Shown here: positions 43,995 through 56,384 of the stretch, piece by piece
Position numbering within the stretch: position 1 is the first letter of the stretch
Layout: every line of letters starts with the position of its first letter
Assembly (NCBI RefSeq): GCF_030867095.1
Contig: NC_081830.1
Location: 34,393,832 to 34,457,831, forward strand
Direction: 5' to 3'
DNA length: 64,000 nt
From: Alligator mississippiensis
Taxonomy: Eukaryota > Chordata > Crocodylia > Alligatoridae
Translations under genes and position numbers: made by a program
Notes under the pieces: model-generated
Database searches by the model: none
Seen by the model: the letters and a program-made list of their open reading frames with translations, nothing else
Told to the model about the DNA's origin: nothing

Positions 43995-45979
43995 CAAATA
44001 AATATTTTGGGAGGCACAGAGAATGTAAAAGTCTCAAAAAGTTCCAAAATAAAACTTGCAAAGTAAAAAAAAATGTTCATATCACCTGAGCTCCAGATCT
44101 GCAGCTCTCCTTCAGTTGTTCCATAAGTTTTAGTTGAATTATCCTCCTTATTTTCCTTCTCAGTTGACCACACTGAAACAAATACTTCACTGCTGTAAAC
44201 AAGGTTATCTCTGCCTTTGATAGACTTATATGAGCTTGCAGTTGTTCCTAGTATGGAAAAGGCTGTTCAATAAATTTTACCTAAGAACCCCTGAGATCTA
44301 ATAAGAGGAACATCCCTCAGAGACTGCTATAGTACTGAAACAACAGGTTAGATATGGCTGACTTCTTAATTAACGTCTTAAATATTTATTTCAAGAACTT
44401 GGCCGGAATTTTTAAACTAATGCATCCTGGTGTATAATTTGTTGGACTTTAATCCTGATAATTGCTTTCTGTTTTGCTCACTGATTATATTACTGGGTCA
44501 TCAGAGGCAAAACTCTTTCCTTGTTGTTCCTCAGTTTCCCTATCACTAAATAGGACAAATGCTGGCCTCTTTTTAAAAGTGCTTTAAGACCTACCAAGGA
44601 AGTGTGCTCTATAGGTCTAGATGGTGTTAATTATCTGATGCACTCTACTCTCATGAAATTGGTACCTGGGTACAGAACTCTGCTTTGACTCTTTTAGGAA
44701 AACTTAGGCACATTTCAGGGACTGCTAAATATTAAAGGTTCTAGAGAAATTAGGCACCAGTTCCCTTTAAAAGGGAGTGGGATTTAGGGGCATCACTCCC
44801 TCTTCCTCCTTTGAAAATCTCATTTTACTGTATCATAGACAGGAAAAAGTGGAGCATGGTTTTCAGAGATAAGCAGTGAGCAAAGCCTCATCATCTGGGT
44901 GCCTGGGTTGACAGTGCTTGGACCTGCTTTTCAGAAGTACTGAATAAAGAAGCCATTGCTTGTTTTCAGAATTGCAGACTCAAACCCTTGGCCTGGACAA
45001 AGTGGTGGCTCACCCTGACCTTCCACCCTTACTGAAAATCATAGGTGTTGGACAAGATATACTTAAAGCCTCCAGCAATGCCAAAGGCTTTACTTCCTCC
45101 CTCAGGCCCTGTTGACTGGCTCCACAACATCTGACCAACCACTTCCCCTATTTAAGACCAAGCAGAGGAATGGGAAGCATCTGATCAGCACATTTCTTCC
45201 CACTCCTTGACTGTGGTCCTGGAGTTAAAACCTCATTGTGTAGCTATGCATGGCTCCTGGATTAGTATTTTTCATTGAAGATAATGGATAGCAGTGAAAC
45301 TTTTTCAAGGTCTGTTCATCACCCCTGCTTCTTGTAAGCAGAGGATAAACTGGCACCAGTGATGGTAGTGTACCTACCTTCTTGTTCTGAACAGGGAGGC
45401 TGAAGGGTCTTCCAGTGATAACTGTGTATAGATGTTAGACCACACTGCTGCAGGTCTTTAGCAAGTACAATGCAGGGCAGTACAGTTGCAATCAATTTGA
45501 GGGTCTGACAGCATTGAATCTGATCATTTGCACAGCTGGGGACTTGGCCCAATGACTCTAAATAGGGTATAGCTAATTTAAAGTGGCTGAAGATGTGCTC
45601 TGTTGACTCTAATATTGCTATGGCCATTTTACACTAGTAGAAGATCTGAACTTGATCACAGTTGAGTGACAGGTGATTTACACTATTGTAGCAAAACCCC
45701 CAGATTTTCTTTTTTAATACATATATATAAATATGCATTCCCTTCCCTTCCCCAAGTATTTCTGGCTTTTCTTTCTCTCCCTTTCTATTCACTATAGACA
45801 AGCATACGTGAGCTGAGACTTAGGATAAGCTTTAACATTTTCATTTTGGTATCAAGTTTTTGGTTTTGGATATCCACTGTTTTATATTGTATTATTATTA
45901 GGTTTGTATTGATTTTTATTGTTGTATATTGTATTATTATCATTGTCGTATTGATTTTTATTGTTTCATATGGATATTG
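43995..45979. other. Intergenic, no gene seen
   Basis: The stretch 44690-44980 resembles 53990-54270 in word order, including CTGCTTTTCAGAAGTACTGAAT versus a GGGTTTTAGAAGTGCTAAAT form and a shared AATGAAGCCA-like end, so both hold copies of one old amniote repeat. The rest is unremarkable; 45870-45970 is rich in TTGTATTG/TTATTATTA words. Confidence 0.4.
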
Positions 45980-46800
45980 TATGGTTTAGGCCTGTGTTTG
46001 TAAGTGAACCAAAGTCATGTCAAGTTCCCATTTTATATGTCAAGCCCCCATCTTGTGTCCTCTGCCTGGGCATCCTGTGTTGCAACTGCATGATGCATTG
46101 TACCCCTCCCATGTAAATTGGTTCCCAGATGAATGAGAGTGCTTGGGAATGTTTGAAATACAATGGTAGCAGGCCTCTACTGAATGGCCTGTAATGACCG
46201 GGCCATCACCTTGTATTGATTCATCCAGGAACCACGAACAGAGACAAGAACCCAGCATTTCAAAGACAAAAGACCCTGCAGAACCAGCAACTCTACCATT
46301 GTACCTCACCGTTACAGAAACCCAAAACTGCACATCCCTGCATAGAGCACACATGCTCAGTACACCAGGGGCTGACCCTTGCCTGGGCATGCCTCCTGTC
46401 ACTAGGGTCACACAAGGTCTGCCTCTATAAAAAGGGGCAGTGAAGACAGACCCAGTGGGATGCCCTCTCCATCTGGACCAGCACCATGCCACACCACCTA
46501 TCCACCCAGAGGCCCTGCCACCAACCCCACTCTGGACAACACCTATTGGACAAGGACCCCTTTCCAGCCTGGATAGGTAGCTATCACCCCCTACCCCCTC
46601 TTCAACCAAGGACTTAGACTCTGCTTCTCTTCCCTACCTGGACTCCAGCCCTTCCACTGAGTCTCTTTCTCCTGCAGCCATTGGGAGTGTGTGTGTGAGA
46701 TCCAATAACTTCATGGGGCTGTGTAGTGTGTTGTCTGTGTAATAAAACTGTTATTTGGACCCCTAAGTTGGGTTTTGCTTTACTATGGTTTGGCCCTGCT
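45980..46800 (+). mobile_element. Possible LTR-type block with promoter and poly(A) signal
   Basis: A CTATAAAAAGG TATA box lies at about 46425 and an AATAAA at about 46740, some 315 bases apart on the same strand, the layout of an LTR. The word TATGGTTT occurs at both edges (about 45979 and 46784). Clear TG...CA ends and a short target duplication were not found, and no retroviral gene adjoins, so the limits and class are uncertain. Confidence 0.35.
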
Positions 46801-48123
46801 CCAACCTCTGCTCCTCACCCCTCTAACTTCTGTCTCATTTCTCCCTCTCCTGCTTCTGGCTCACTGCCACCTCCAACACCTGTTCTGAGCTCCTCTCTGC
46901 CTCCAAACCCCTTGTTTCTTTGCCACTGTCTTATCCCCACTGCTTTTTACTTTTTCCCTGAGCAACCGGGCTTCTGCCTCAGTTTCTTTCCTGGCTGTCT
47001 CCTCCTTGCCACCATTTATCTGCCCCCACCCAATATCTCAGTTTCCAGCCCCAGTCTACCTTAAGTAAACCCAAGCCTCAGTTCCTCAGCCAGTTTCTCT
47101 GTAGTCTACTGGTTCTAATCCCAGTTCTAGCAGCTTTCACTCCCTACTCTTTAACTCTCTCTCTCTTAACTGAACCTTGCCCCAGGTACCCCAAGCACAC
47201 ACATACACATGGTACCATCCAAGTAAGGAACTTACCTGTGTGTATGTGTAGGTAGGTTGTGTGTGTGTGAACTGGTATGTATGTGTGTATATATATGTAT
47301 CATTGTGTGCATGATATACAAATTAGTGATCTGTGTCTAACTTTTGGGGTGCATAGTGAATGCGCTTGAATTGGTGATAGGTATGCATGTGCCTAGGCTG
47401 GTTTGGATGTGTATGTGCCTGAGCTGGTACCGTGTGTGTGTATATGCACCTAATTGATTTGTGTGTTTGTATATGCAATTGTGTCACACCCTCCTGCGCA
47501 ATATTGAGATCCTAAGCATTGGCCTGACCCCTCAGTGCAATATTATCTGAAGACTGGATCCAACTGATTCCAATAGTTACACTGACCTATTCCAATTAGG
47601 AATTGCCAGAGGCCCTTCTGCATGATGCTCGTATACTGTTGCATGGTATGTCTAGTGTAAGCAGGTTTAAGCAGGTTTTTTAGCCTGCTGGCTTGTGAAA
47701 GGTGGCTTGGTTCCCTAGACATTTCCTAACCAGTCCTTAAAATAAAGAAACAGTCTTTGAACACCAAATACAAACTAACAAACAAAACTCTTTGGCCCTG
47801 TTCTGGGCAATAGGAGGGCCCTTTCGCTCTGACCCCAACACAATAGCATGGTGTCTTCCTGGTGCCAGTGCCTGCACAGTTCCCATAAAGACTAGACCAA
47901 GAACTCCCCTTTTTCTTTGCCTAGAGTTGCCTTCCAGAGGGGATCCTTTTCAACCCCCCAACTCAGTGGCCCACGCTTGCTGAGCCTGCCCAAGTCACTT
48001 TGGGAATGTATGCCTTGTTGGGCTCATGCCTTTGGCCCAACTAAATACTTCCTACACTCTAATTTGGCCTTCATAAAGCCCTCAATAAGGCAGACTGCCT
48101 CTTTAAGGTCAACAACCTGGTGT
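46801..48123. other. Intergenic; pyrimidine-rich and GT-rich parts
   Basis: 46800-47190 is CT-rich. 47180-47480 contains many GTGTGT and GTATGT words (interrupted dinucleotide repeat). The rest is ordinary. No gene recognised. Confidence 0.4.
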
Positions 48124-48604
48124 CTGTAAACTAGGCCTGTGCGTGTCGGCAGCAATCCAATCCAGCTTCAGATCTGGCTGCTTCAGATGGCTATGATCCA
48201 ATCTGGAGCTCTGGACCAGGTTTCTGCCTCGATCTGGCCGAAGCAGCTCCGAAGCTTCAGAGCTGCTTCGGAGATCCGGCCATAGGGTATAATGGGGAAT
48301 CAGTTGCACTGATCTTCTTGAAACCTGGCAAGCTTTATCCTCTCTGCAAGGTCTACCATTCCTGAAAAGTTCATCCAAATCGGACAAAAAACAACAAAGT
48401 TATAGCTATTTTATTTTTTCCCCATTATACCCAATGGCTGGATCTCCGAGGCAGCTCTGAAACTATTTGGAATTTCCAAAGCTCTTCAGGAAGCCGAACG
48501 AGGCCAGTGCTTTGTCCCGGACATGCTGCTTTGGACCCCAAAGTGTCTGAAGCTTCTCTGGATCTGAAGCTCTGTCCAAAGCCTTGCACAGCTCTAGTGT
48601 AAAC
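48124..48604. mobile_element. Non-autonomous hAT-like element, copy d
   Basis: Spans 48132-48596 (465 bases), flanked by CTGTAAAC and GTGTAAAC (eight bases, one mismatch). Ends are TAGGCCTGTGCG and, complemented, TAGAGCTGTGCAAGGC. Inner end sequence is CTTCAGATCTGG/CTTCAGATCCAG-like, which matches the start of the transposase-bearing copy at 60117 better than copies a, b, c and e do. No coding region. Confidence 0.85.
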
Positions 48605-48689
48605 CCACTCCTTAGGCCCTTACTGGCAATATCTAACAAAATGGTTCTAATATTACCAACTCCACAGTTTCAGTGACCAAGTGGGACTG

Positions 48690-50042
48690 CTTTCAGCCAG
48701 GTCAGCTACAAGATCATCAAGGAGCACATCTGTGATGGGCCAGCATCGGGGATGATGCTCAAGGGCAACCAGCATGGTTTCATTAGGGGCAGGTCATGTC
48801 AGACCAACCTGATTGTCTTTTACGATCAGGTCACAAAAGCATTGGATGCAGGTGTCACCGTGGATGTAGTCTTTCTGGACTTCAGCAAGGCCTTTGACAC
48901 TGTCGACCACCCCATCCTCATTAAAAAAACTAGGTGACTGTGGCATTGATGCTTACACAGTCAGATGGATTGCAAATTTGCTGAAGGGTCATACTCAGAG
49001 GGTGGTGGTGGATGGGTTATATTCAACCTGGGGGGAAGTGGGCAGTGGAGTCCCCCAGGGCTCGGTCCTTGGGCCCGTGCTGTTCAAATTCTTTATCAGC
49101 AATTTGGATGACGGGGTGAAAAGCAACCTGTTTAAATTTGCTGATGATACCAACATTTGGGGTGCGGTGGGCACGCTAGTAGGGAGAGAAAGACTGCAGC
49201 AAGACCTGGATAGGTTGCAGGGGTGGGCTAACAAAAACAGGATGCGTTTCAATACTGACAAGTGCAGGGTGCTGCACTTGGGCAGTAGTAACCAGCAGCA
49301 CACTTATAAGATGGGAAACTCCCTTCTTGAGAGCACGGAGGCAGAAAGGGATCTTAGAGTCATTATTGACTCCAAGATGAACATGGGCCGACAATGCGAG
49401 GTCACGATCGGCAGGGCTAACTGGACCTTATCGTGCATCCATAGGTGCATCTCAGGTAGGGCCAGGGAGGTGATCCTCCCCCTCTATGCGACACTGGTCA
49501 GGCCACAGCTGGAGTACTGTGTCCAGTTCTGGGCACCCCACTTCAAGAGGGATGTGGACAACATTGAGAGGGTCCAGAGGAGGGCCACCCGCATGATCCA
49601 GGGACAGCAGGGCACACCCTACAATGAGAGGCTATGGGACCTGATCCTGTTCAGCCTTCACAAGAGAAGGTTGAGGGGGGACCTGGTGACCATGTATAAA
49701 CTCACTAGAGGGGACCAGAAGGGTTTGGGGGAGACCTTGTTTCCCCTAGCCCCCCCCGCCCCCCCCCCCGGGATAACAAGGAATAATGGCCACAAGTTGT
49801 TGGAGAGTAGGTTTAGATTAGACATCCATAAGAACTACTTCACAATTAGGGTGGCTAGGATCTGGAACCAACTTCCAAGGGAAGTGGTGCTGCCTCCTAC
49901 CCTGGGGGTCTTTAAGAAGTGGCTTGATGCCTACCTGACTCGGGTCATTTGAGCCCAGTTTTCCTCCTGCCCAGGCAGGGGGCTGGACCTGAAGATCTAC
50001 AAGGTCCCTTCCGACCCTACTTCTATAATTCTATGATTCTAT
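48690..50042 (+). mobile_element. CR1 LINE with well-preserved reverse transcriptase C-terminus
   Basis: 5'-truncated CR1. It starts within the polymerase (GNQHGFIRGRSCQTNL, then VDVVFLDFSKAFDTVDH, box A) and continues with [23 protein letters not shown] (box C intact), the thumb and the C-terminal FSLHKRRLRGDLV. The second frame runs 352 codons (48894-49952) without a stop. The two frames are joined at a run of seven A at about 48923-48929, where a single extra base accounts for the shift. The 3' end is textbook, with AATTCTATGATTCTATG. It is the youngest-looking CR1 in the window. Confidence 0.93.
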
Positions 50043-50534
50043 GGGCTTGCTTCCTTCTGCTCCCTTTAGAATTTGAGCTCCCTTCTTATCTAAATGCCCA
50101 CAGCTGGGTATCTCCAACAGGGTTACCTTCTCCCTCTTAAAAGGCCAGACCACCCTGTTCAAGAGAGAAAGAATATTTTATTTTTTAGGTATCCTCAAAT
50201 TCTCTAAAAAAATAAAGAACAACTTGTGTGTACAGAAGCTTGAGTGATCTTGCAATATGTGTCCACATCACGTACAAGGTCCATTGATTGATTTCATCTG
50301 CCATGCATGTGTTCATTTGTTATCACATATAAACTCCTGCAAGCCCTTGCGTGACATGCAAGGGATTCTACCACTGTGGAATCTATACAAGAGAAAGACT
50401 GATGTTCATTGTCCTTCAGAGATAAAGCTCTGTATTCTATTCCTAGAAGGGGCTTGATCCCAGCAGATAACTTATTTATGATTATGTTTATATCTTGTAG
50501 CTGACCTGGCTTCAAGCCAACACAACAAAGAGTT
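50043..50534. other. Intergenic, no gene seen
   Basis: No repeat or coding signal recognised. Confidence 0.4.
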
Positions 50535-50770
50535 CAATCATAAAATCATATGGTTGGAAGAAACCTCAGGGGTCATCTGGACCAGCCCATTGTACAAATT
50601 TAGGAATGCCACTCCTAAATGCTTATCCAGCCATTTCTTGAAAATCTCTAATGAAGGAGTTTCCACAACCTCCCTGGGCAGTTTATTCCACTGCCTCCCT
50701 GCTTAAACAGTAAGGAAGTTTTTCCTCATAACTAATCTATGTCTCTTTCAGTACAATTTAATAGGTGGAA
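50535..50770 (-). mobile_element. CR1 LINE 3' end, minus strand
   Basis: Starts with the reversed CR1 tail, AATCATAAAATCATATGG, followed by TTGGAAGAAACCTC and then the reversed ORF2 C-terminus (GTTTCCACAACCTCCCTGG, GTTTATTCCACTGCCT). Only the last part of the element is present. Confidence 0.8.
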
Positions 50771-50976
50771 ATGTACTCTAGGATGCCAACCTGATTCTCA
50801 TTCCTTTTGACCATCTGTGCTCTGAGGTACTCACTAAAATTACCAGGCACCCCTCCATTTCTACATTTTGGACAAATATGACAATTTTCTCAATGTATAA
50901 AATTCTTCCTCAGAACAAATTTCTTATTGACTGGTCTTAGTCACAGGCTTTTCAGTTATACAGCCTTGGAAGCCAT

Positions 50977-51775
50977 TAGGCCTGTGTGAAGTGGCTAGTA
51001 TTCACTTTGGGTTCAGATTCAGCCGATTCAGGGGACAGTGATTTGATTTGGTGATTTGAATCACTGTCCCACATTGATTTGGCTGAATCTGATTCAGAGA
51101 TTCAGCTGCTGCCAAATCAGCTGAATCTCCAAACTGTACAGGCCCCATCACCTGCTCACTCTCCCAGCCCCATCAATGGCTGCCCACCTGACCCCAGCAT
51201 CCTGAAAATTAAAACAAAAAAAGAAAAATAACCCACACTCACCGGCTCCTGCCAGGTCGGGGGGCAATCCCCACTGCCCCCTGCTGCCCCAGGATGCATG
51301 GGAAAGGCTCTTCCACAAGCCCCCAGAGGCCCCGATGACTACTGCAGCAGCCAGTGAGTGGGGGGCTTTTTATTTTTATTTTTTAAAAGTGCCAGGATGC
51401 TGAGGCCAGGTGGGGCAGACATTGATGGGGTGGAGAGAGCAGGCAGGGGTCTGGGGGTGCTCAGGGGGGCTGAGGGAGTTGGAAGAGGGTGGGGCTTGGT
51501 GGAAGTCCCCTCACGGGGCCCTCCCCACTCCTCCAGCCCCCACTCCACCCCCTACTTACCAGCACAGAGCCTGGGTCCAGCTCCCTGCGGCGGCAAGCAG
51601 GGACTGCCCGAATCTCTGACTCTCCCCCAAAACTTTCCAAATCAACTCAGAGGCTTTGAATTGATTCAGACCTTTTTATTGGTCTCCCATTTCGATTCAG
51701 ATTCAGAGTTTGGCCACTGAATTGGGCCGAATCTCCTCTGAATTGAATCAGCAACCGAAGCTTTGCACAGCCCTA
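50977..51775. mobile_element. Non-autonomous hAT-like element, copy e
   Basis: Begins TAGGCCTGTGTGAAG and ends GCTTTGCACAGCCCTA, an inverted pair of the same type as copies a to d. Inner sequence is again dense in GATTCAG/GAATC words, including CAGTGATTTG and GAATCACTGTCCC. The flanking eight bases (GAAGCCAT and GAAACGAC) do not form a convincing duplication, so the flanks have decayed or the ends are misjudged. The core holds the Pro/Gly-rich chance frames at 51339-51720. Confidence 0.75.
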
Positions 51776-52965
51776 GAAACGACTATGGAAGAGAACATTT
51801 TTCTCAACTTAGAGTTTCAATGACTGAAACTCTAAGTCCTCCACTGCTTCTGTCTCAATATGTTCTTTCTCCATGGCACAAGAAGTACCTCCATGTTTCA
51901 TTCAGTGAGCACTGGAGAAGAATGTGAAAAAAAAAGGATAACGATTCAGCTCACTGGCCTCATTCATATCCCTTCTGGATAGGAACTAGTATATCTCACA
52001 CCAAGTTGTACAAGCAACCTGCCCCAAGAAGAAACCCTGATATTCCCAGATATTTTTTGCAGTTGAGAAAAGCCCCTGCTGAACTTCTTGATCCATTTAG
52101 TGTAAAATTTATTTGGCCATTGTTCATGTCTTAGACTAACCACCCATTACTGGCCATGTATCAAATCCTGACAATCTCTTTAGTGCTTTTATTTTTATTA
52201 TAAAATGTATTTGGAGGCTGCAAGCACTGCCAGCAACACAATGTTCTAAGGCTGCCCACCCATATTTTTATACTGCATATTTTGCAATCATGTCTCTTTC
52301 AAATTGGTATCTTTTTATGGACACTGGTATTCAGGTGAAGAATTTAGCACAGATATAGCTGAGAGGAGAAATTTCTCTTGCTATTTCAATGAATAGAACA
52401 TTTTAGGAAGTGATTCATAGGATGGATTGCAATTTAGTTTTTTTTCTTATGTCCCTGCCCCCTTCCCCCAAATATTTTGGTTTAAAGCAGTGGTTCCCAA
52501 ACTCTGACAGACTGAGTACCACCAATTTAAAATGATACAGCCTTAAGTACCACCAGCACATTTTTCATACACATAGGTAAAAGACTATGTATTAAAATAA
52601 CATCAAAACATTTAGTAATTATAAAACATTATTTTATCGGTTATGGTAGCCATATAAAACAATTGTAAATTGGAAAAAAAAAAACAAACAGTGTAAGCCA
52701 GGGGTAGGCAACATTTTTGGCTGGAGTACTGAAAAAAAACACAATGTGTACCCTATAAGGTGCAGGAGTGTGGGCACACCAGAAAAAAGAAAACTGCGGT
52801 AGAGGGTATGTGGCAGGATGCACTACATATTAATATAATTAATAATCATAAATGTTGCTTTTTTTACAGTAAATACCAGGTTTTCTAAAAATTCGAAACC
52901 TAGTGACAATAAATAAAACTTCATATACTACCTTTGTTCTTGTGTATTCTTTTTTGTTAAGCATG
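51776..52965. other. Intergenic with possible hAT end fragments
   Basis: CAGTGGTTCCCAAACTCTG at about 52489 and CCAGGGGTAGGCAAC at about 52698 look like ends of other hAT-type elements, but no partner ends or duplications were found. The rest is AT-rich. Confidence 0.35.
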
Positions 52966-53105
52966 TTGTGGGGGGGGGGGCAGAAAAAGAAGAGAGAGGG
53001 GGAAGAGAGAAAAAAGAGAGGGAAGAGTGACGAAAGAGAGAGGAGAGAGAGAGGAAGGAGGGAAGACAGAGAAGGAGAGAGGTGCAGGGAGAAGCAGACA
53101 CAGAG
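52966..53105 (+). repeat. Long polypurine tract
   Basis: An 11-base G run is followed by about 120 bases that are almost entirely A and G (GAGAGAGG and GAAGAGAG units) with only a few pyrimidines. Such tracts can form triplex structures. Chance open frames here encode Arg/Glu/Lys-rich or Ser/Leu-rich strings. Confidence 0.9.
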
Positions 53106-53239
53106 GAGGTGCTGCAGGCAGGGTGGCCTGGCTGGGCCCTTGGGAAGGCTGCTGCCATGTGTGACTGGTGCTGCCTTAGTTGTGGTGGGGGGGACACATG
53201 CCCCCCTTGTGACCAGTCCCAGTCCCACTGACCGGAGGG

Positions 53240-53390
53240 CCCCCCCCCCCGTAGGCCTCCCCACAGGCGATCCTGCAGTCCCAGGAGGGGGGTGGGGGTC
53301 CCCCACAGGTGATCCTGTGGTCTTGGGAGCAGGGGGGTCCCCTGTGGCCAATCCTGTGGTCCCAGGGGTGGGGTGTCCCATGACGGCTGA
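53240..53390. repeat. Short GC-rich minisatellite
   Basis: Three to four imperfect units of about 40 bases, each with CACAGGYGATCCTGYGGTC or a variant and a G-rich end. It causes the overlapping Pro/Gly-rich open frames of 52839-53638 on the minus strand. Confidence 0.7.
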
Positions 53391-53699
53391 TCACTGCAGC
53401 CATTTCCAGGATAGCTGCAGTTGCTTCTGGGAGTAAGCACCACCTGATTGCTGCAGCTGCTCCCAGAAGTGACCGCAGCCACTCCCAAAAGCAGCAGCAG
53501 CAAGCGCAGTGATTGACCAGTGCTTGCAGCGGGGCACCGGCATTCCCACCTGACCCCCTGCACATCACCTAAGCAGTGAGCGTGGCTATCATGGGGTGCA
53601 CCAGCACTCTTAGGGGGTGCATGTGAACCCCTGTGCACCCCCTACACATTGCCACTGGCTGCAACTGGAGGGGGTGGCTCTGCCCTGCTAGCACTGTGT

Positions 53700-53880
53700 T
53701 GGAATGTTGGAGTGATGTTGTAGCTGTGATGGTCCAGGGAATATACAAGAGGCAAGGATTATTAGATTACTTTTTTTTTATATCTTTTAATGGACCAACT
53801 GTATAGTCAAGAGAGATCTTAGACAAGCTCTTGGGCCGAAGATACCCTTCCTCAGGTCTCTGGTGAGAGTCAAAGAACCA
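53700..53880 (+). repeat. Dispersed repeat family, copy 3
   Basis: Longest of three copies (see 5152 and 43496). Continues past the shared part with ATCTTTTAATGGACCAACTG, AGAGATCTTAGACAAGCTC, TTGGGCCGAAGATACCCTTC and CTCAGG. This phrase order is familiar from sauropsid genomes, but I cannot give a certain family name. Confidence 0.55.
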
Positions 53881-56384
53881 GATATAGGGAATTTTTGTTT
53901 TCTGAAGGCCAAAACCACAGAGGAAAATTATTTTTCTAAAAGGGACTTGGCTGAATTTAGGTATCTAAAGCCAGGGAAACCCTGTATTTCATTGCATAAC
54001 CTTCAGTGGAAAAACATGATCATTATACAACAGGGGAAAAAAAACCCTCCAGTATGAATCCACTTAAATCTCTTTAAGGGCAGATCCCATTTAAAGAGAA
54101 TGAGATATAGAAGCTTCATGCTCTCTTATTTCTTTAAAATCCCAGCCTATTGTAGCAAAGACAGAAAAAGAACAGGCCACTGCTTTTTGGATACAAGAAG
54201 TGATTTGGGTACCTGACTTGAAAGAACTTGGGCCTGGGTTTTAGAAGTGCTAAATAATGAAGCCAGTGGTAGCTCGAGTTGGTCAGCACACCTGATAGTC
54301 AAAGGAAGTATGGATCAATGGTTTCAGCATTTTCCTGTGTCTTGTAACACCAGATTAAGTTACTTAATCTCCCTAGGAAATTCACATGTGTTTTTGGACA
54401 AATCCCTTAGGATAAGGCCCGGGGGGGGGGGGGGGGGGGAGGGGGAACGACCATGTAAGTGACTTTTGATGAGCTAACTTATTTTACTTCTTGTTGTAGA
54501 CAAGTCTTCAGATACCTCTTCATTAGGTCCAGAGCCTCAGCTTGACCAAACTATTAAACACCACTGAAAGAAAACAAGGAGCCACTTGTCCCCTTCAGTG
54601 ATAGTAAACTGATAGAGTAAAGCAGGCCCAACAGGAATCAGCTTGAGGCTTCACTCATTTATTTCAAACTGATTTGTACTAGGTAGGGAATCTCAGCCAA
54701 AGATTTCAACTGATAATAAGTTACGGTAGTTTTGTGGCCCTAGTGATTATGGCATCTGAACACCACTCACATCCAAATTGGCCTCCTAGGTGACCCCAAC
54801 ATGTCTAGTAAGTGTACTATGTCCTACAGCAGCACTTGGGTGGGCTGTCTCCTAAACTACTAAACAGTGTAATTGAATCCATGTGAGAATGTGTCTGGGT
54901 TAATTGGTCTGGCCACTCATCAGTGTTAATCACTCTGCCTAAAGTGCTCCTTGTATATGGGTAAACTGCATCCAGTTTAGGCAGCTACATTACAACATCA
55001 CTATATGTTTGAGAATTGCACTGCTAGGCTTGGTGACTTTACTATGTAGGCTTGGCTATTATGCCTAAGAATTTGGCACTTGGCCTCAAAGGCCAGTGAA
55101 ACAGGTGAAATGCATAGGCTTTCTACATTGCCAAAAACAGTGTCAGGTGCTCCACAGGATATTCAGACAGCCATTTATAGAGGGCCGATAGGAAAGGCAG
55201 GCAACCAAGAATGCAGGAGACAAGGGTTCAGAAGGGTTTGAACAAGAGGGACTATCAGGATGTAGCTTTGCAGTTACAACACTCACTTAACAGTGGGAAG
55301 CCTTAGGCTTCTTTCCCTACTCTAAGGCTTATTTTTATTACTTAATGCACTGTAATGAGAATCAGGGGGGATAGGGGCAGGAAGGGATGTAGCTCTCACT
55401 TCTTTGTAGACAAGTCTTTAGGTAGTTTCCTCCACCCCAATGGTTTTTGTCCCTGTATCTCCTACTTCCCAGTAAAATGCTCTACTATCATGCCAAGAGC
55501 CAGGCACTGGCCAGGGCATCCTACAGCTTTCTCTTTGAAGATGGCCCACTGTCCAGATGAGAGAGGATGATATGTGGGGCCAGCAAGAAAATAAGCAAAA
55601 GGGAGTGGGTTCAGTGAGAGAGAAACTTCCCTAGAAGGGAAGGGCCCTGAGTTTGGGTTTTGGTTCTTGCTTCCAAATCTATTCTGACTGATCATGCTTT
55701 CATTCAACCCAGTTTAAACTGGAAAGACTACAATTAAATCAATATATCTTTTTATTGTGTCACTCAATTCATTATCGTTTCATTGAAATGTTGTGACTGA
55801 TATTGGTGAAAATAAAGTGGAACTGAAGTCACCATCATTAGAAAGTTAGGGAAATGGTGTAAATGGGGCAATATGAACCTTTTCTTGTAGGATTTTTTTT
55901 CTCCTTAATATCTGAGGATATTTTTTGCAGAATGAGAACACTTCTTATGGAATGTGATGCTGTGGTGGGTTTTCCTTCTTCTATCAGTCGTGTCACACAT
56001 TGAAAACCTTCGAGAATACATCTCATTTTTCTGTGGGTTCCCTCAGTGTTATTTGATGGAATCCATATGAAGTCACTACCTTTAGGCTTCCAGAAAGTGA
56101 ATCATGATTGGGATCAAAATGTTCAAACTATAATGACAGTAATAAAACACTCATTTTAAAATATGGCTTGGGCAGTGATCTGTGCCTTCATTTTGCTTCC
56201 TGATTCAAGCTGTGTGTCTGCATTCTGCTCTCACTCCTCACTGGAAAAGTCCTAATGTTTTCATGCTATAATGGCACTTAACACATGTTTTACTGCATAA
56301 AATGCTAGGGTACAAGTATTAAAGTGGAAATAACACATGCTCAGCATAATCTGCAATAAGGCTCTCAGTCACCTCTTCTACAAG
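53881..56384. other. Intergenic with 19-base G run
   Basis: A 19-base G run at 54421-54439 is followed by A and five G. 53990-54270 resembles 44690-44980. No gene or classified element; short open frames only. Confidence 0.4.

Noticed and set aside
46040-46609. 189-codon minus-strand frame
   Set aside because: No recognised domain; overlaps a TATA/poly(A)-bearing LTR-like block on the other strand.
52839-53638. Minus-strand frames of 130-236 codons
   Set aside because: They span the polypurine tract and minisatellite and are compositional.
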